Source: Metallyticus violacea
Taxonomy: Eukaryota > Arthropoda > Insecta > Mantodea > Metallyticidae
NCBI GenBank assembly: GCA_030762175.1
Contig: CM060846.1
Location: 232,315,512 to 232,379,511 of the forward strand
Reading direction: 5' to 3'
Length of the DNA stretch: 64,000 bases
Shown here: piece after piece, positions 47,691-59,370 of the stretch
How the letters are laid out: each line of letters starts with the position of its first letter
Numbering within the stretch: the first letter of the stretch is position 1
Position numbers and translations under genes: made by a program
The notes under the pieces: model-generated
What the model saw: only the letters and a program-made list of their open reading frames with translations
Databases searched by the model: none
Told to the model about the DNA's origin: nothing

Positions 47691-48363
47691 ATCACAATTT
47701 TTATTTATTATTTCTGAATTAGTATTGATGAGAGGATCTGTTTTTACTAATTTTGAAACTGATCTTTCAATCTCTCTCTTTTTATTTCCGTTTTTGCGCA
47801 CTAATTAAATGTTTCCTAAATATTTTTAAATCGATTCATTTCGAAGAGAAAAGGGGGGAAAACGGATGAAACGAAAAATACAAAACAAGTGAATTGCTAG
47901 AACTAGGCTATTTGTAGTTCAATATTGTAAGTGACACGAGACCAGAATTAAACACTATTACCCACTGTATTAGACTTGATGTAATATCCAAGTCAAGCGA
48001 CACTGCATCTGCTCCAATAATGCTTAAGCAACGGAAAATAAACCAATAATTACCGTTCACGAATGTAACCTAAATATGCATTGTTGGGGGCCAACGGCGC
48101 AGCGACAAACGAAAGGCTCGTGTTAATTTTCAATACTCAATTTGCTGATTGTTGACAAGTACCGGCGTGTTCACTGAAAGTTGCGAAGGTTTTTGCTTCT
48201 ACTGCTTTACATATCTTCCGCCCCATTTATGACAACCTATTAATTTTTTTCCAAGGTTTTATTTTCAAACTTTCGTTTCTAGCGGGTAACGGCCCGTCTA
48301 GGGTATCCGGCTCCCCCTCATCGCGGAGCCTGTGGGGCCCCCAGTTACGCCCCTGCTTGCATG

Positions 48364-49373
48364 CCTTAATTATGGCAGTGCACTACATAATACCACATTT
48401 ACATTTCCTGAATAGCAACAATTAAAGAGGAGTAGATAAATGTATACATCGTGCAAATTTTGCAGTTAATGATGAAACTGTATGAGTATTAAACGTTTTG
48501 TACCAAATTTTGTGGTTGGGTGGCATTTTCCTTGTGCTGATTTCCGTAATCTACCATAGTATGTGATTGTGTGGGCTAGCAATGAAACGTAAGAACGTAT
48601 GAAGCGGGTTTTGGAGCAAGATGAAGAGTTTTTAATGAATGGTGTGAGCGGGATATTAAGTTTTCACTTCTTTGCAAACGAGGCTGAGACAAAACAGGAA
48701 CACCAATTTATTACTGTTCCCATCAATACTATGTTGTTTTAATTAAAATAGACAATGATAAATATGATATCTATGTCGATTAATTTTAAAGTGTCCAGTT
48801 TCGGAAGTTAGTGCATTTTATAAAGATTTCTGTTTATTTGTAGAGAGGTTAACAATACACATTATTTTATATTTCGTTTATATATGAGAAATATTTTCTG
48901 TAAACAATTTCAGAATTTTAAAAATCATGGAAATATTTTCTAGTGATAAATAATGTCACCTTATAATCCCAATACTGCGTAAAAGTTTCGTATTTGTTAT
49001 TGGCCGTAGTAGGGCGACTTCGGTCGCCATTTTTTTTGTAGTCGGTCTTGAGTAAAGCAAACAGTAGGGCAAGTAAGCTCGGAATATTAAAAGGAAATAA
49101 ACAGACTTTTCACAGTGGTTCAAAGTACCGTTAGTTGCATCCTTGTTTATGTGAGACTACAAATCATCAGGAATATATTCCCTATTGTGTGCCATTCCAT
49201 CTCAGCTACCTGCTAAGCTTAGGGCTGAGGCTTCTATTATACTGCACCGGACTGATTTCTTGCTTAGGATGCCAACATTTGTTCGCCTCTGAGGTAGGCC
49301 CGAAGCCACCGAAAGTTATTTAAAAAGGAATATCCTTTCAAACCCCTTGCCTATATATAAGTTTTAGTGAATG

Positions 49374-49457
<84 letters not shown>

Positions 49458-52400
49458 CAGTTGTAGTAGTAGTAGTAGTAGTAGTAGAAGTAGTAGTAGT
49501 AATAGTAGTAGTGGTAGTAGTATATTGAATATTGGAATGAATATGTCTGCCTTGAAAGTTTGAACTTTACTTGCAGTCTATTTACTCAAAATGTTTTGTG
49601 TTTTAATGACAATAACATATATAGAAAAACAGCAATAAATAATTATATGAGATTAGAACTTTCATAATAATTTGTGCGTACAATTGTACCTAAAATTTAT
49701 TTAAATATTGTTGATATTTTCTGTACCTTTTCTGAAGTGCATACTGAAACACCGAACTAAATAGCAACACAAAAAGTGTACATTTCTTTCAATTTCTTCA
49801 TATTTAAATATACGGCGCCAACAGATTTAAAGGTTTCGTTGTCGCACGATATGGTTCCACGGTCACGTATAGCGCACATGACCACTAACTAACGGGTAGC
49901 TACAAGTTCAGTATGCAAGGTCAGTCATCCTAGTACAAGGCCATGGAGAAGCGTATATTTTGATATTCAGTTGTAAGTGCGTGAGTCTTGGTGTAATTAA
50001 CTAGTGTACAAAGATTTTTTATAAGATATGACTCACCTGATCTGTATCTTAGAGCATTTTTGGAATACTTTTCTGAAATATTTCTGCTTAACAAACGAGC
50101 ATTTCATAAAAGAGACAATGAATTTAAAACTACGGAATAAAAATACAAGGTGTCACAGATAAAAACTTCATTATATGGTGCTTGATTAAAATATTCGCTA
50201 CAAAAGGTTCTCTGTGAGTAAGCACAACAAGCAGGCAGGGGTCAGTGTTGGATTAGCACAAAAAGCAGCAAAATTACTGAAATTTCGGCCATAAAAATAA
50301 CAGTAGTGCAAGACTTAAAGAACATGAAATTCTGGTTTCTCGAGTACTTACGTGGCGGCAACATGTGCCTTCAAGTAGTGTTTATTCAGTGCCGAAGTTT
50401 CATTTCATGTGCATGGAAGAGTTAATATGCAAAATAAGCGCTACTGATGAACATTAAGCCCAAGACTCCTACGTGAAAAGAACGTGCGCGCGCTGCCACG
50501 TTGCCGCTGAGAGTGAACCTAATTAAACTGATGACCCTGTACAATTTTTGCATAACCTCTAAATTGTCTTTGAACGAGAAAATCAGTTAAAAAGTTGAAA
50601 CCTACTGATTCATGTCGTGATAAGATGTTGGAACATATTTTCTAACACTCTCTCTATGTAAGGTGATACAGTAAGATCTGCAGCACCTGATCTTAATATA
50701 CAACACCAAAATTACATTTATAATTTTAAATACATAAATTTCTGGTAATGTATTTGATAAAATATCCCTTTAAGAACAAGAACATTTCATCTTTCAGTTG
50801 TCTTGATAATATTTGTTTAACTTAACACTAAAGAGTTATTTCAGATGCACAGTTTTCATTTAGTTATTTTGTATATAATTTTTTTCATGGAAGTAAATAC
50901 ACTTTTATAGCAATAATACAATTTTTTTCAGTTGTTTGACAACAAATCTAGCAGTATATAGGATCATATTTTTTGCATTTTCACTTATTGAAAATAAGGC
51001 AGGTATTGCTGTATAAATTATGAAAATGCTTCACATATAATACAAAAAATTTAAAGTGAACATTTTAAAATTGATTACTTTGTTATTGACTTAAATAATG
51101 ACAATGTTTTACATTTATTGTTACCATCACATTCAGATTCTTGTTTAATTTACAATTATAAATATCTCTAAGCAGATTTAGGGCTCTTTGATTATTTCAA
51201 TATTCCAGCCTGCTCAGGATTTGAAGAAAAACCCAGTTTAATAGAGATTACATTTGCATATTGTCAACTGTTTTCAACAACTCTAGTATACATATTCCCA
51301 ATCCCTATAAATGAGAGTATAAAAAGAGATTATAACATTGAATTAAAGTTGTATCTCATTGATCTGCCAAGTCAAAAAATGACTGCATAATCTAATGTGT
51401 CATCAAAATTTTCTTTAGGACACTTCAGTTTTATAAGCCCTTTCTGGCATGTTCTTTGAAAAAAGTAAAGAAAACACCTTTTCAAGAATTAAACAAACCT
51501 CAGCTACAATTACTTACTTTCAAATTGTTCGAAGTTCAGATCACTGGAAACAAGTCTTACCAATAAAGGTGCTTAATGACTTAAATGGCATATTATGTTA
51601 TGCGTAAAATAAATGTTTTGGATTTACCACTTTATTATATGCTGATGTCAGAATCAATATCAAGAACTTAGATTTTATAACTTTTATTTTTAATTTACCT
51701 ACTTTCCAATCTATGTGGCTTAGAGCATAATTTGGCTCATCTGATATATTCATGGAGGAACAGTTTTGTTATCTGTCAATATCTGAATTGCATAGTTACA
51801 TTTTTCTTTCCAAAACCTTCTAGGTGGCTTTTCTTTCTGGAAGGTAATTGAAACTGATAACGAGCAAACGAACCTCCAGTAACATAACGATTAAAAAAAT
51901 GCTAATATTTTAAATGCAAATGTGCACAATTCTAGGTACAAAATTTCTAAATGTTTTTTTTTTATTTTAATGAGTAACTATTTAGTTAATTAATTTTTTT
52001 AACCATTTTAAGATTGCTTAGAAAATTGAATATATCAGAAATTCTATCATATTTCAACAAATATTTTCTGAGATGATCTATGGTGATAGGCTGGGAAATT
52101 TTTCTTCACTGCTATCTTAATTTCTCTTAACTGCTATCAGCCACCTAAGAAAAGATTGTAATTTTACAATGCAAATTTGGAAAAGAAAAGTATATATTTT
52201 TTATGGATTAGCAGATTGTATTTAATTTTGATTGCATAGCGGCAATATTACTTTAATTCAATTGCAGTATAGATGGTTATCAATAAGTGTTGCTTTCTGT
52301 ACTAAAATTATTACTTATTCATGAAAAGAGATTCCAAAATCATTCTCAGTATAATTTGTACACTTGTAGATTCCTTAAAAGCTCTTAGATTTCTCTGTCT

Positions 52401-52978
52401 ATAAAATAGATTAATAATCAACATGCATAGCCAGTTACTGATGTTAAGAACAATATACACAAAACTATTTTTAGTCTATATATTGCTTTCATTTTTATAT
52501 TGTATAAGACAACTAAAATTACTAATAATACATAAAACACAAATAATTCACAATACAAGAAGATATGCTTAATTTTCTAATTAATATTGTAATACGCATT
52601 TCCTATATATAGTCACATGGGATTTAGTTCGTAGTTCTGAGTGTAGCAATGCTCATAATGCTTCAGATTGAACTGCACATCAATACCATTTATGTGTCTA
52701 AATATTATTCATATTTTTTTTTCCAGTGGCCAGTCTTTGAAATCTATTAGTTATAAGTTAGTTACTTTATTCTTGAGATGTTGATGCATTATGGAGTTAA
52801 CAAATGCAAGACATATGATTTTTATTAATGACAATTAATTATTATATGCATATTTAATATGTAGGAACATGTTATAGAGTCAGAGAGAGCAAGAGAGCAT
52901 AAGCTACTGGAACAAGAATTATAATTATAAAAGTAACAGATTTTATTACTTTGGTAACACTAAAACTTGTTAAAGCAA
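48364..52978. other. AT-rich sequence, no gene recognised
   Basis: Apart from the microsatellite at 49376-49525 no feature was found. The 62-codon ORF at 49135-49323 has no recognised domain. Confidence 0.5.
49376..49525. repeat. Compound (TTA)n-(AGT)n microsatellite
   Basis: About 11 TTA units switch to about 38 AGT units with a few interruptions (agc, tgt, aga, aat, agtggt). Confidence 0.95.
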
Positions 52979-53170
52979 GTATGTATGTATGTATGTATGT
53001 ATGTATGTATGTATGTATGTATGTATGTATGTATGTATGTATGTATGTATGTGTATGTATGTATGTATGTATGTATGTGTGTATGTATGTATGTATGTAT
53101 GTATGAATGTATGTATGTATGTATGTAGTATGTATGTATGTAGTATGTATGTATGTATGTATGTATGTAT
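52979..53170. repeat. (ATGT)n microsatellite
   Basis: About 48 units, with single gtgt, aatg and agta interruptions. It ends directly against the left terminal repeat of the DNA transposon at 53173. The apparent ORFs of repeated TYIH residues on both strands are products of this repeat. Confidence 0.97.
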
Positions 53171-53556
53171 ATCTGGTGATTCAGAATAAATGTAACAAAC
53201 TTCCATATAATGCATATCCCTGCAAATGAAACACAACAAAAGAAAAACAAAACATCCAAGCATCCAGACGGCATCAGTACCAGAGATACAAATAATCTGT
53301 AGATGGTGCAGGAGTCACCGACTGTAGGTGGGGGAGGAGTCCCAATGTATACATTTATTTGTTTCGTTTATACCGATTGTTCAGAATGTTAATAGAATAG
53401 GTAGGAAATACCTGATTCAGCAAATTAACAGTCACGTTGTAATTCAAATAGTACAGCACTACAACACTGGAAGACTAAATCACACACACACACTGAAGCT
53501 CACAGTACCAGTTGCACAACTGTACGATACATTGGGTACACTCTTATTACAACTGT

Positions 53557-54050
53557 TCAGTCTCCATCTCCTTCTTCTAGGCAGCATCGACAACGGCTCA
53601 TCATTGACTGCCTCATCCTCTGAAAAATGTATGGCATATGGCGCATGCAATCACAGGCTACTTCTATCCTAGGTAGAAGATCTTCCATTTGTTTAACAGA
53701 CTCTTCATACACCATACTCTGCACATTGCCCCAGAAGAAGAAATCTACAGTATTGAGATCAGTTGAACTGGCAGGCCACGCAATCGGACCGTATTTACCA
53801 ATCCATCGATCTCCAAAAGTCGCAGTGAGGTACTGCCGTGCCAAGGGACTGCGGTCGGGGGTACACCTTCGTATAGGAACTATATTTGCTGTGGTACATT
53901 GAGAGGTACGTCCTCCATCAGTCCTGGTAATGTGTTCAACAAGATGTCACGGTAAACAAGCTCTGCTAAACGTGCTGGCAGTGTGATTGGGCCAATCAGA
54001 TGGTCAGAAACAATTCCACATTACACGTTTAAGGTAAATCGAATCTGAGA
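53557..54050 (-). pseudogene. DUF4817-type transposase, C-terminal half
   Basis: Below the LINE on the minus strand, the frame continues directly from the N-terminal half: RSQIRFTLNV, stop, then DHLIGPITLPARLAELVYRD and LPGLMEDVPLNVPQQI. A stop replaces the next tryptophan. After a frameshift it reads MARQYLTATFGDRWIGKYGP then IAWPASSTDLNTVDFFFWGN, the DDE third-residue region, and ends QSMMSRCRCCLEEGDGD. The catalytic HDGAPPHF segment is disrupted. Confidence 0.8.
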
Positions 54051-54063
54051 CCTGCCAATATGA
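54049..54063 (+). repeat. Left copy of 15-bp target duplication of Jockey B
   Basis: gacctgccaatatga is repeated at 58758-58772. The sequence is part of the transposase coding frame (codons for HIGRS), so only one copy is ancestral. Confidence 0.9.
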
Positions 54064-54844
54064 CTCCGGGATTCTGCTTCTGATCTTCGTGCAGAGGGGA
54101 CGTCCCAACAGCAACCTTTTTCCAGCGGTGGTGGCAGCAAGGCGGGTAGCCGAGAAGAGCCACCATCGCCCTCGCCCCTCTCTCCTTAACGTCTGCAGTG
54201 GCTCTGCGCTGGAGACTAGTCTGCCTGATTATTTTTAGGGGTGGCCCCACACCCGCCAACCCCGGTGGCGATCATCCGTAGAGGCTACATTGCCTCCGCA
54301 TGATGCTAGTGTCTAAGCATACTTGGGGGGGGGTGCTTGTTAATTGGATCCATGCAGTGTATTGGGTGAAATTAATAGTGTTTGGCCGGGTTCCGCTTCA
54401 GCACTCCGATTAGTGTTGTTAATTCATGCTGGCATGCAATGCATGTTAGCGTGTGTTTGTGATTCCCTGGCTACAGTCATGACACGACCTGACTGCACCC
54501 AGGGGGGTTAGTTGGTGTTACTCGATGTGTAATGGTGGGTGGGGTTTTTAACATTAAAATACAGTATTGTTACTAGCATGCGTTGGTGAGATATGAGATG
54601 ACGTAGAAGTTGGTTATGTGTTGTGCGGTAAGTCAAGGTTCGATCAGCCTGCCTAAGGACATTTAGCCAAACATGTAACTGATTCCGGACATCTCAGAGA
54701 GCGCCTGCACTGGGGGTTGGCCGCTTTAGGGGTCGCAGGCAGGCTGCCCAGCCGGACCCCTCAATAAGCGCCTGCGTGGCAGGCTGGCTGCTCTTAGGGA
54801 CCGAGGCCCAACTCAACACTTCAAGTTGCGAAATCTGAACGAGC

Positions 54845-55084
54845 GGTTGCCTACACTCCAGGCGTGCCGTGTCCGATCCTCCTGCGCTGCGGGTTGCCGC
54901 AGCTCCAGGCAGGTATATACGTCTGGTTGCCTATACCCCAGGCGTGCAGTGTCCGATCCTCCTGCGCTGCGGGTTGCCGCAGCACCAGGCTTATATGAGC
55001 GACTGGTTGCCTACACTACAGACGGGCCGTGGCCGACCCTCCTGTGCTGCGGGTTGCCGCAGCCTCAGGCGGTAATTCAGCCGC
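54845..55084 (+). repeat. Three 80-bp tandem units in a LINE 5' region
   Basis: Units start ggttgcctac at 54845, 54925 and 55005, each 80 bp long. Each holds ggcgtgc or gacgggc, tccgatcctcctg and ctgcgggttgccgcag. The conserved inverted gttgccgcag half may form structure. A separate pair of related units (agcgcctgc, then cagg) lies at about 54696-54810. The position upstream of ORF1 resembles the promoter monomers of some vertebrate L1 elements. Confidence 0.9.
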
Positions 55085-55348
55085 TACATACAGTGGATAC
55101 TCCTTGAGTGTGTTGTTTATAGTGAATGAGAGAGAATAACTGACGACCCCCACGGATGCAACCCAATGTGGGGCTGCCACGCAGCCAAAAAGCTGTAAAT
55201 ATAACAATATTCAACAAAAGTGTTGTAGTGCAAGTAAAAACATAGTAAGTGCGGTGCAGTGCAATGTATTGCACACTACATCGAGAATAGCCCTTGACGG
55301 GTCCCCAAAACCTCGCAATGCTCCACAGATGCCTAACGACATCTGAAA

Positions 55349-56413
55349 ATGGACTATCCATCCCCCAGCACCTCAGCTGCCCATGACGCACCCCCTCCCC
55401 CTGCTGACGCCGCCACCCAGTCGTCACACCAAGACAATGCAGCTACAGACCAGCACGAAAGCCCCCAAAATGACCTGGAGATCATCGACCCGGAAGTAGC
55501 TGCCCTTCAGACCGAAATCCTGCAGCTCAAAATGGAACGGCATCACTACACAGCCATCCTCAAAGGGCTCAAGCACACCGATGAGAAGTGGGAAAACGTA
55601 GCACGATCACTGCGGGATTGCATCAACGAAATTAGTTTCAAACGAACTCGCCTAACACGATGCAGAGAAAATTGGCAACAACCAAATAAAAAAAAACCGT
55701 CAACGGCACCCATCCCTGCCCAGCAGCTGTAGCGACAGCAATGGTTCCGGCTCAGGCGTCGAAGGGGCTACTGTCTCTGGAAAGAAATTTAGAAATAAAG
55801 TCCCGAGACGGCACGAATTCCAGTTACAAACAACAAACCGCTATAATGCTCTTTCCTCTGATAGCGAAGATGAAATGGAGGGGGGTCACACCCATCCCTC
55901 TACAAAGCACCAGCAAACCGAAAACACCCCACAGCCCAAAATCCAAAAGCACTGAACCTAAACCCAAAAGGTAACTAGAATTCCCCTCCCTTCCCCCACA
56001 AAGTCTCCAGGCCCACAGAACACTCCCGCACAACACCACCAACCCGCTAAACAAAACCAGCAAAACCCACAAAGTGTCACCCATGCCCAAAGCTGCCAAA
56101 TCCCACACCAAAACCAACAGACCCTCCACAACCAACCATTCAAAACAAGAAAAAAACCGAATAATAATCCCCAACACCAGAAATATAAACAAAACAATCC
56201 AAACTCTGAAGAATATTTGCCCGAAAAGTGACTACAAAATTGCACGCGACAGACAAGGCCCGAAGGTGCTGCTCTAGGAGCGACCACGATTCACACCAGT
56301 GCTGGAGGCGTTGCAGTGCGAGGGGGTGCAATATTACAGCTTTACTCCCAGGGACGAACTGCCACTGCGCTTCGCAGTAAAAAAATTGCCTTCCTTCCGG
56401 GACCTCACCGACA
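55349..56413 (+). pseudogene. Jockey B ORF1 with PRE_C2HC-like domain
   Basis: ORF1 encodes an RNA-binding protein. It opens MDYPSPSTSAAHDAPPPPAD, a low-complexity region, then a coiled-coil-like AALQTEILQLKMERHHYTAI. The first frame stops at 55732. Another frame reads NRYNALSSDSEDE, a mark of Jockey ORF1, followed by a glutamine- and proline-rich stretch. A third frame (56166 onward) gives KNICPKSDYKIARDRQ. After another break it gives TPVLEALQCEGVQYYSFTPR then FAVKKLPSFRDL, matching the PRE_C2HC domain. The zinc knuckles that should follow are lost at the retrocopy junction. Several shifts are present. Confidence 0.75.
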
Positions 56414-57490
56414 TTTTTTTTTATTTTCATCCACTTATTTTTATTTATGAAAAATTAACTGAGGCTAGAAAAATCAATTATTTTTTCACTCAAGCACATC
56501 TCTTTTTTCCCGGAATGCCAAGATAGAAAACATTTATGCCATTAGTTAATGCATGCAAAACTGCTGACTTACAGACGGCAAGTGAACATTCTTAACATAA
56601 AGAATGTATCGCTGAAAAACATACAACTACTTAAGTGAGTGAATTCTAAGTTATCACATTCAGATGCATTACAATTTGAAAACATGAAATATTTGTTCAC
56701 AAAATCTAATGCTATTGTGTGGAATTAAGACAAATTTTGTCTTGGTCAGGTTTGAAAACTAGTTCAGTTCTTTGGCATACCACCACCTAAACAGATATTA
56801 ACTAGGTTATGGAATGATATTCCAAACTGCTGTGCACCAGCAATTGGTCAGGTATTTTTTACGCTCGTGTATGTATATATTTATTTTAATATTTTTTTCT
56901 TAATTTTTTTTCCAACAATCGCAATTCGGCTTACTGTAAAAACAGGTAAAATGCTACAGAAAAAATTTTAAAGAGAAATCATTAGCTTAATTTAGCTGGT
57001 TGCAATCTGTGACAACAATCTTCTCAGAAGTCTTGCCACTTTGGGACCCCAAGGACTCCAGCTTTTTCACCACATCCATTCCCCTTTACAACAGAACCAA
57101 AAACAACAGATCTATTATCCAACCAGCTTGTCTTGGCAGTGGTAATGAAAAATTGCCTTCCATTGGTGTTAGGTCCAGCAATTGCCATCGACAGAATTCC
57201 TGGTCCGGTATGCTTCAGTTGAAAGTTTTCATCTTCGAATTTTGTACCATAGATAGATTTTCCTCCAGTACCATTGTGATTTGTAAAGTCTCCACCCTGG
57301 CACATAAAATTGGGGATAACTCGGTGGAAAGTCCCCTTATAACCAAATCCTTTTTCACCCGTACACAAGGCACGGAAATTTTCAGCAGTCTTGGGTACTA
57401 CGTCATTTCTTACTCCATTACAATTCTGCCTACAGGTTGTCCGTCACCACCCATATCAAAATAAACTTTTTGGAGACCCATCTTTCTGCT
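56414..57490 (-). pseudogene. Cyclophilin A processed pseudogene
   Basis: The functional gene encodes a peptidyl-prolyl isomerase of about 164 residues that assists protein folding in the cytosol. On the minus strand the whole coding region is intronless, from [20 protein letters not shown] (57481) to a DCNQLN end at 56987. Family motifs include [15 protein letters not shown] and [20 protein letters not shown], then GPNTNG before [15 protein letters not shown]. Defects are a 1-bp deletion near 57412 and a 3-bp deletion near 57330, removing a serine. There is also a 1-bp insertion near 57081. A 3' UTR of about 550 bp ends with AATAAA (56440-56445 on the minus strand) and a poly(A) tract (T run 56414-56422). 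These are the marks of LINE-mediated retroposition. Confidence 0.93.
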
Positions 57491-57519
57491 AAATTGTCGA
57501 ATTCTTAAAGCGCTATACA

Positions 57520-58250
57520 GTGACCGCAACCCAACTGCGCATTCAAGAGGATATTGTTGTCAGAGCATATAACGTAGTCAACGAAAAAACACATGGAAAA
57601 ACAACGATGAACGCCGGAGTTCCTCAAAGAGCCATAATGGCACCCTACCTCTTCTCCCTCTTCACCAGAGATTTTCCCATCAATCTTCGGTGTAAAGTGC
57701 TGATGTACGCCGACGACACGGTAATATACACCCATCATAAGGAAATTAACTTTGCTCAGCGAACTCTGCAAAGATACAGCAAACACTTTCTACAATGGCT
57801 CAATAACTGGAAAATTAAAATAAATCCGAACAAATGCCATCCAGTAATTTTTTCTCTCAGGAGAAAGCAACCAGGCATAGACATAAATGTAGGTGGGGAA
57901 ATATTACAGTTTCGTCGGCGTGCTAAATATCTAGGAGTAGCACTGGACTCTACCATGAGATGGTGGTATCATCTGCGAAATTGTGCCAACAGTTGGCGGC
58001 GGCGCCTCAAAATGTGTGCCCCAATATTTAGGAGCAAACTAGTGTCGTTGCACACAAAACTAATTTTATACAAAGCTTTTATTCTCAGCAATAACTTACG
58101 CAAGCGCTGCCTGGGCCGCATGTCCCAAAAACAACAATGAAGCAACTGCAGACCATACAAAACCTCAGCTTAAGAAAACTGCTCAATGTTCCACTGGTCA
58201 CTACAAATGAGTTATACACCAGGAAACACAAATAGAACCTGTTGCAAAGT
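57520..58250 (+). pseudogene. Jockey B reverse transcriptase, C-terminal part
   Basis: The frame starts abruptly past the first catalytic aspartate. It has NVVNEKTHGKTTMNAGVPQR, the G-V-P-Q turn with glycine-serine changed to arginine-alanine, then YLFSLFTRDFP and the catalytic MYADDTVIYT near 57706, intact. LQWLNNWKIKINPNKCHPVI and KYLGVALDSTMRWWYHLRN follow, and the C-terminal KQLQTIQNLSLRKLLNVP lies in another frame. The part before 57520 is missing, so it cannot be functional. Confidence 0.85.
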
Positions 58251-58757
58251 TTATTGCACATAAAGCGCGCAAGACCTGGGCGAAAATTCGTGTTTATCCG
58301 AATGTAACAGTTAGAAATATAGGGAGAGCCTCACCAATCCATAGAAAACACAAATTCCCGGCAAAGAGAATTAAATTGTTTTAAAAACCAAAATTACAAA
58401 CAGGTATAGCACCTCAGATTGTTGTATGTATTGTACATATTAGGTTAGTTTAGCTTTAAGAATAGATTAGGGCTTAATCATAAGGTTATTTATATTTGTA
58501 TGCTTTGAAAAAACAGGGTAACCCAATGCACAAACTTTATAGTATAGGAATTCCCAATGTAAATCATCAAAAGTAAATCATTTCTCTTTCGCCCGGCAAC
58601 CATACCGGGCGCCTGTATGGATCTACTTTATGTATTTAATATTCAGCCACAATAACTATAACAAATTGTAAGATATATGTAAAATAAACCTGAAAGGCCG
58701 TCTAATATAGGCCACAGATGCACTTTATGAATAAACACATTTTGAATCTTGAATCTT

Positions 58758-58772
58758 GACCTGCCAATATGA
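58758..58772 (+). repeat. Right copy of 15-bp target duplication of Jockey B
   Basis: gacctgccaatatga matches 54049-54063 exactly. Immediately to the left are the tandem ttgaatc units of the LINE 3' end. Confidence 0.9.
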
Positions 58773-59370
58773 GTAACATGTGAGTTATGCTCAACCCATA
58801 TATGCTCATCGTGCACCGTCTCGTGTGAAGGTACATTCATCACTACATATAATCAGACTGGTAAAATGGAGCACCCCTTCAACCTGTTGTAAATACCATT
58901 GGGAGGATAATCCCTGGTGTTAAATGCTGCACCACTGGTTTGTTTATGGTATGGATAATGTTTCTGGCCATGAAGTTCACGCCATACGGTACTTTGACCT
59001 ACGCCAGCTGTCCTGGCAACGTACGAGTGCTCGTTGCTGGATTTTGTCCTACCTGCTCCAAGATGTCCACTTCCATTTTCGGTGTGACACGATACTTCGT
59101 TCTCCCCATGCGATGTGTCTGTAGTTGTAACACCCCTATGTCATGTAGTCGTTGAATCAGTCGTGCGAATATGGGATGGTGCGACTGCGTGCGCAAAGGA
59201 TAATTCACTGCATACAACAGCGCCGCTTCTCTTACATTCTTATTACAGCTCCATACACAAAAAACGGTGTCAGCCATTTCACTCGCAAAATATTTTGGCA
59301 TGTTCTCTAGCGCAAAGTGCAGGCAGTAACTAATCATAGTAAGTGCACGGTTAACCGCGAAGGCTGGCAC
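58773..59370 (-). pseudogene. DUF4817-type transposase, N-terminal half
   Basis: The frame runs from 59370 on the minus strand. The DUF4817 helix-turn-helix region includes NVREAALLYAVNYPLRTQSH then FARLIQRLHDIGVLQL, and is followed by KMEVDILEQVGQNPATSTRT. After a break the second helix-turn-helix (GVGQSTVWRELH) and a PNGIYNRLKG segment are seen, then HETVHDEHIWVEHNSHVTHI. This is the run before the first catalytic aspartate strand, and it ends in the target duplication. The true start may lie further upstream. The gene continues on the other side of the LINE. Confidence 0.8.

Larger units (their letters stand above)
45046..48355 (-). mobile_element. hAT transposon, complete ends with 8-bp TSD
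   Basis: The left end cagaggtgtaacggaggaag and the reverse complement of the right end caggggcgtaactgggggcc form a hAT-type terminal inverted repeat. The flanking 8-bp duplications are cttgtatg (45038-45045) and cttgcatg (48356-48363), differing by one base. Length is 3310 bp. A long (ATT)n lies inside the left part. The transposase is on the minus strand and is decayed. Confidence 0.85.
54064..58757 (+). mobile_element. Jockey LINE (copy B), with a core replaced by a retrocopy
   Basis: The element has both natural ends. A GC-rich 5' region (54064-55348) includes three 80-bp tandem units. ORF1 runs 55349-56413, reverse transcriptase 57520-58250, and a 3' end in tandem ttgaatc units (about 58740-58757) abuts the second target duplication. 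The end of ORF1, the endonuclease and the start of the reverse transcriptase, over 2 kb, are missing. A cyclophilin retrocopy of about 1.1 kb lies at that point. Confidence 0.8.

Noticed and set aside
49376..49525. CRISPR-like or satellite array
   Set aside because: It is a trinucleotide microsatellite without spacers.
52960..53274. Long ORFs of repeated threonine-tyrosine-isoleucine-histidine or methionine-tyrosine-valine-cysteine
   Set aside because: They are translations of the (ATGT)n microsatellite on both strands and have no coding evidence.
57000..57464. 154-codon plus-strand ORF
   Set aside because: It is the antisense shadow of the cyclophilin pseudogene.
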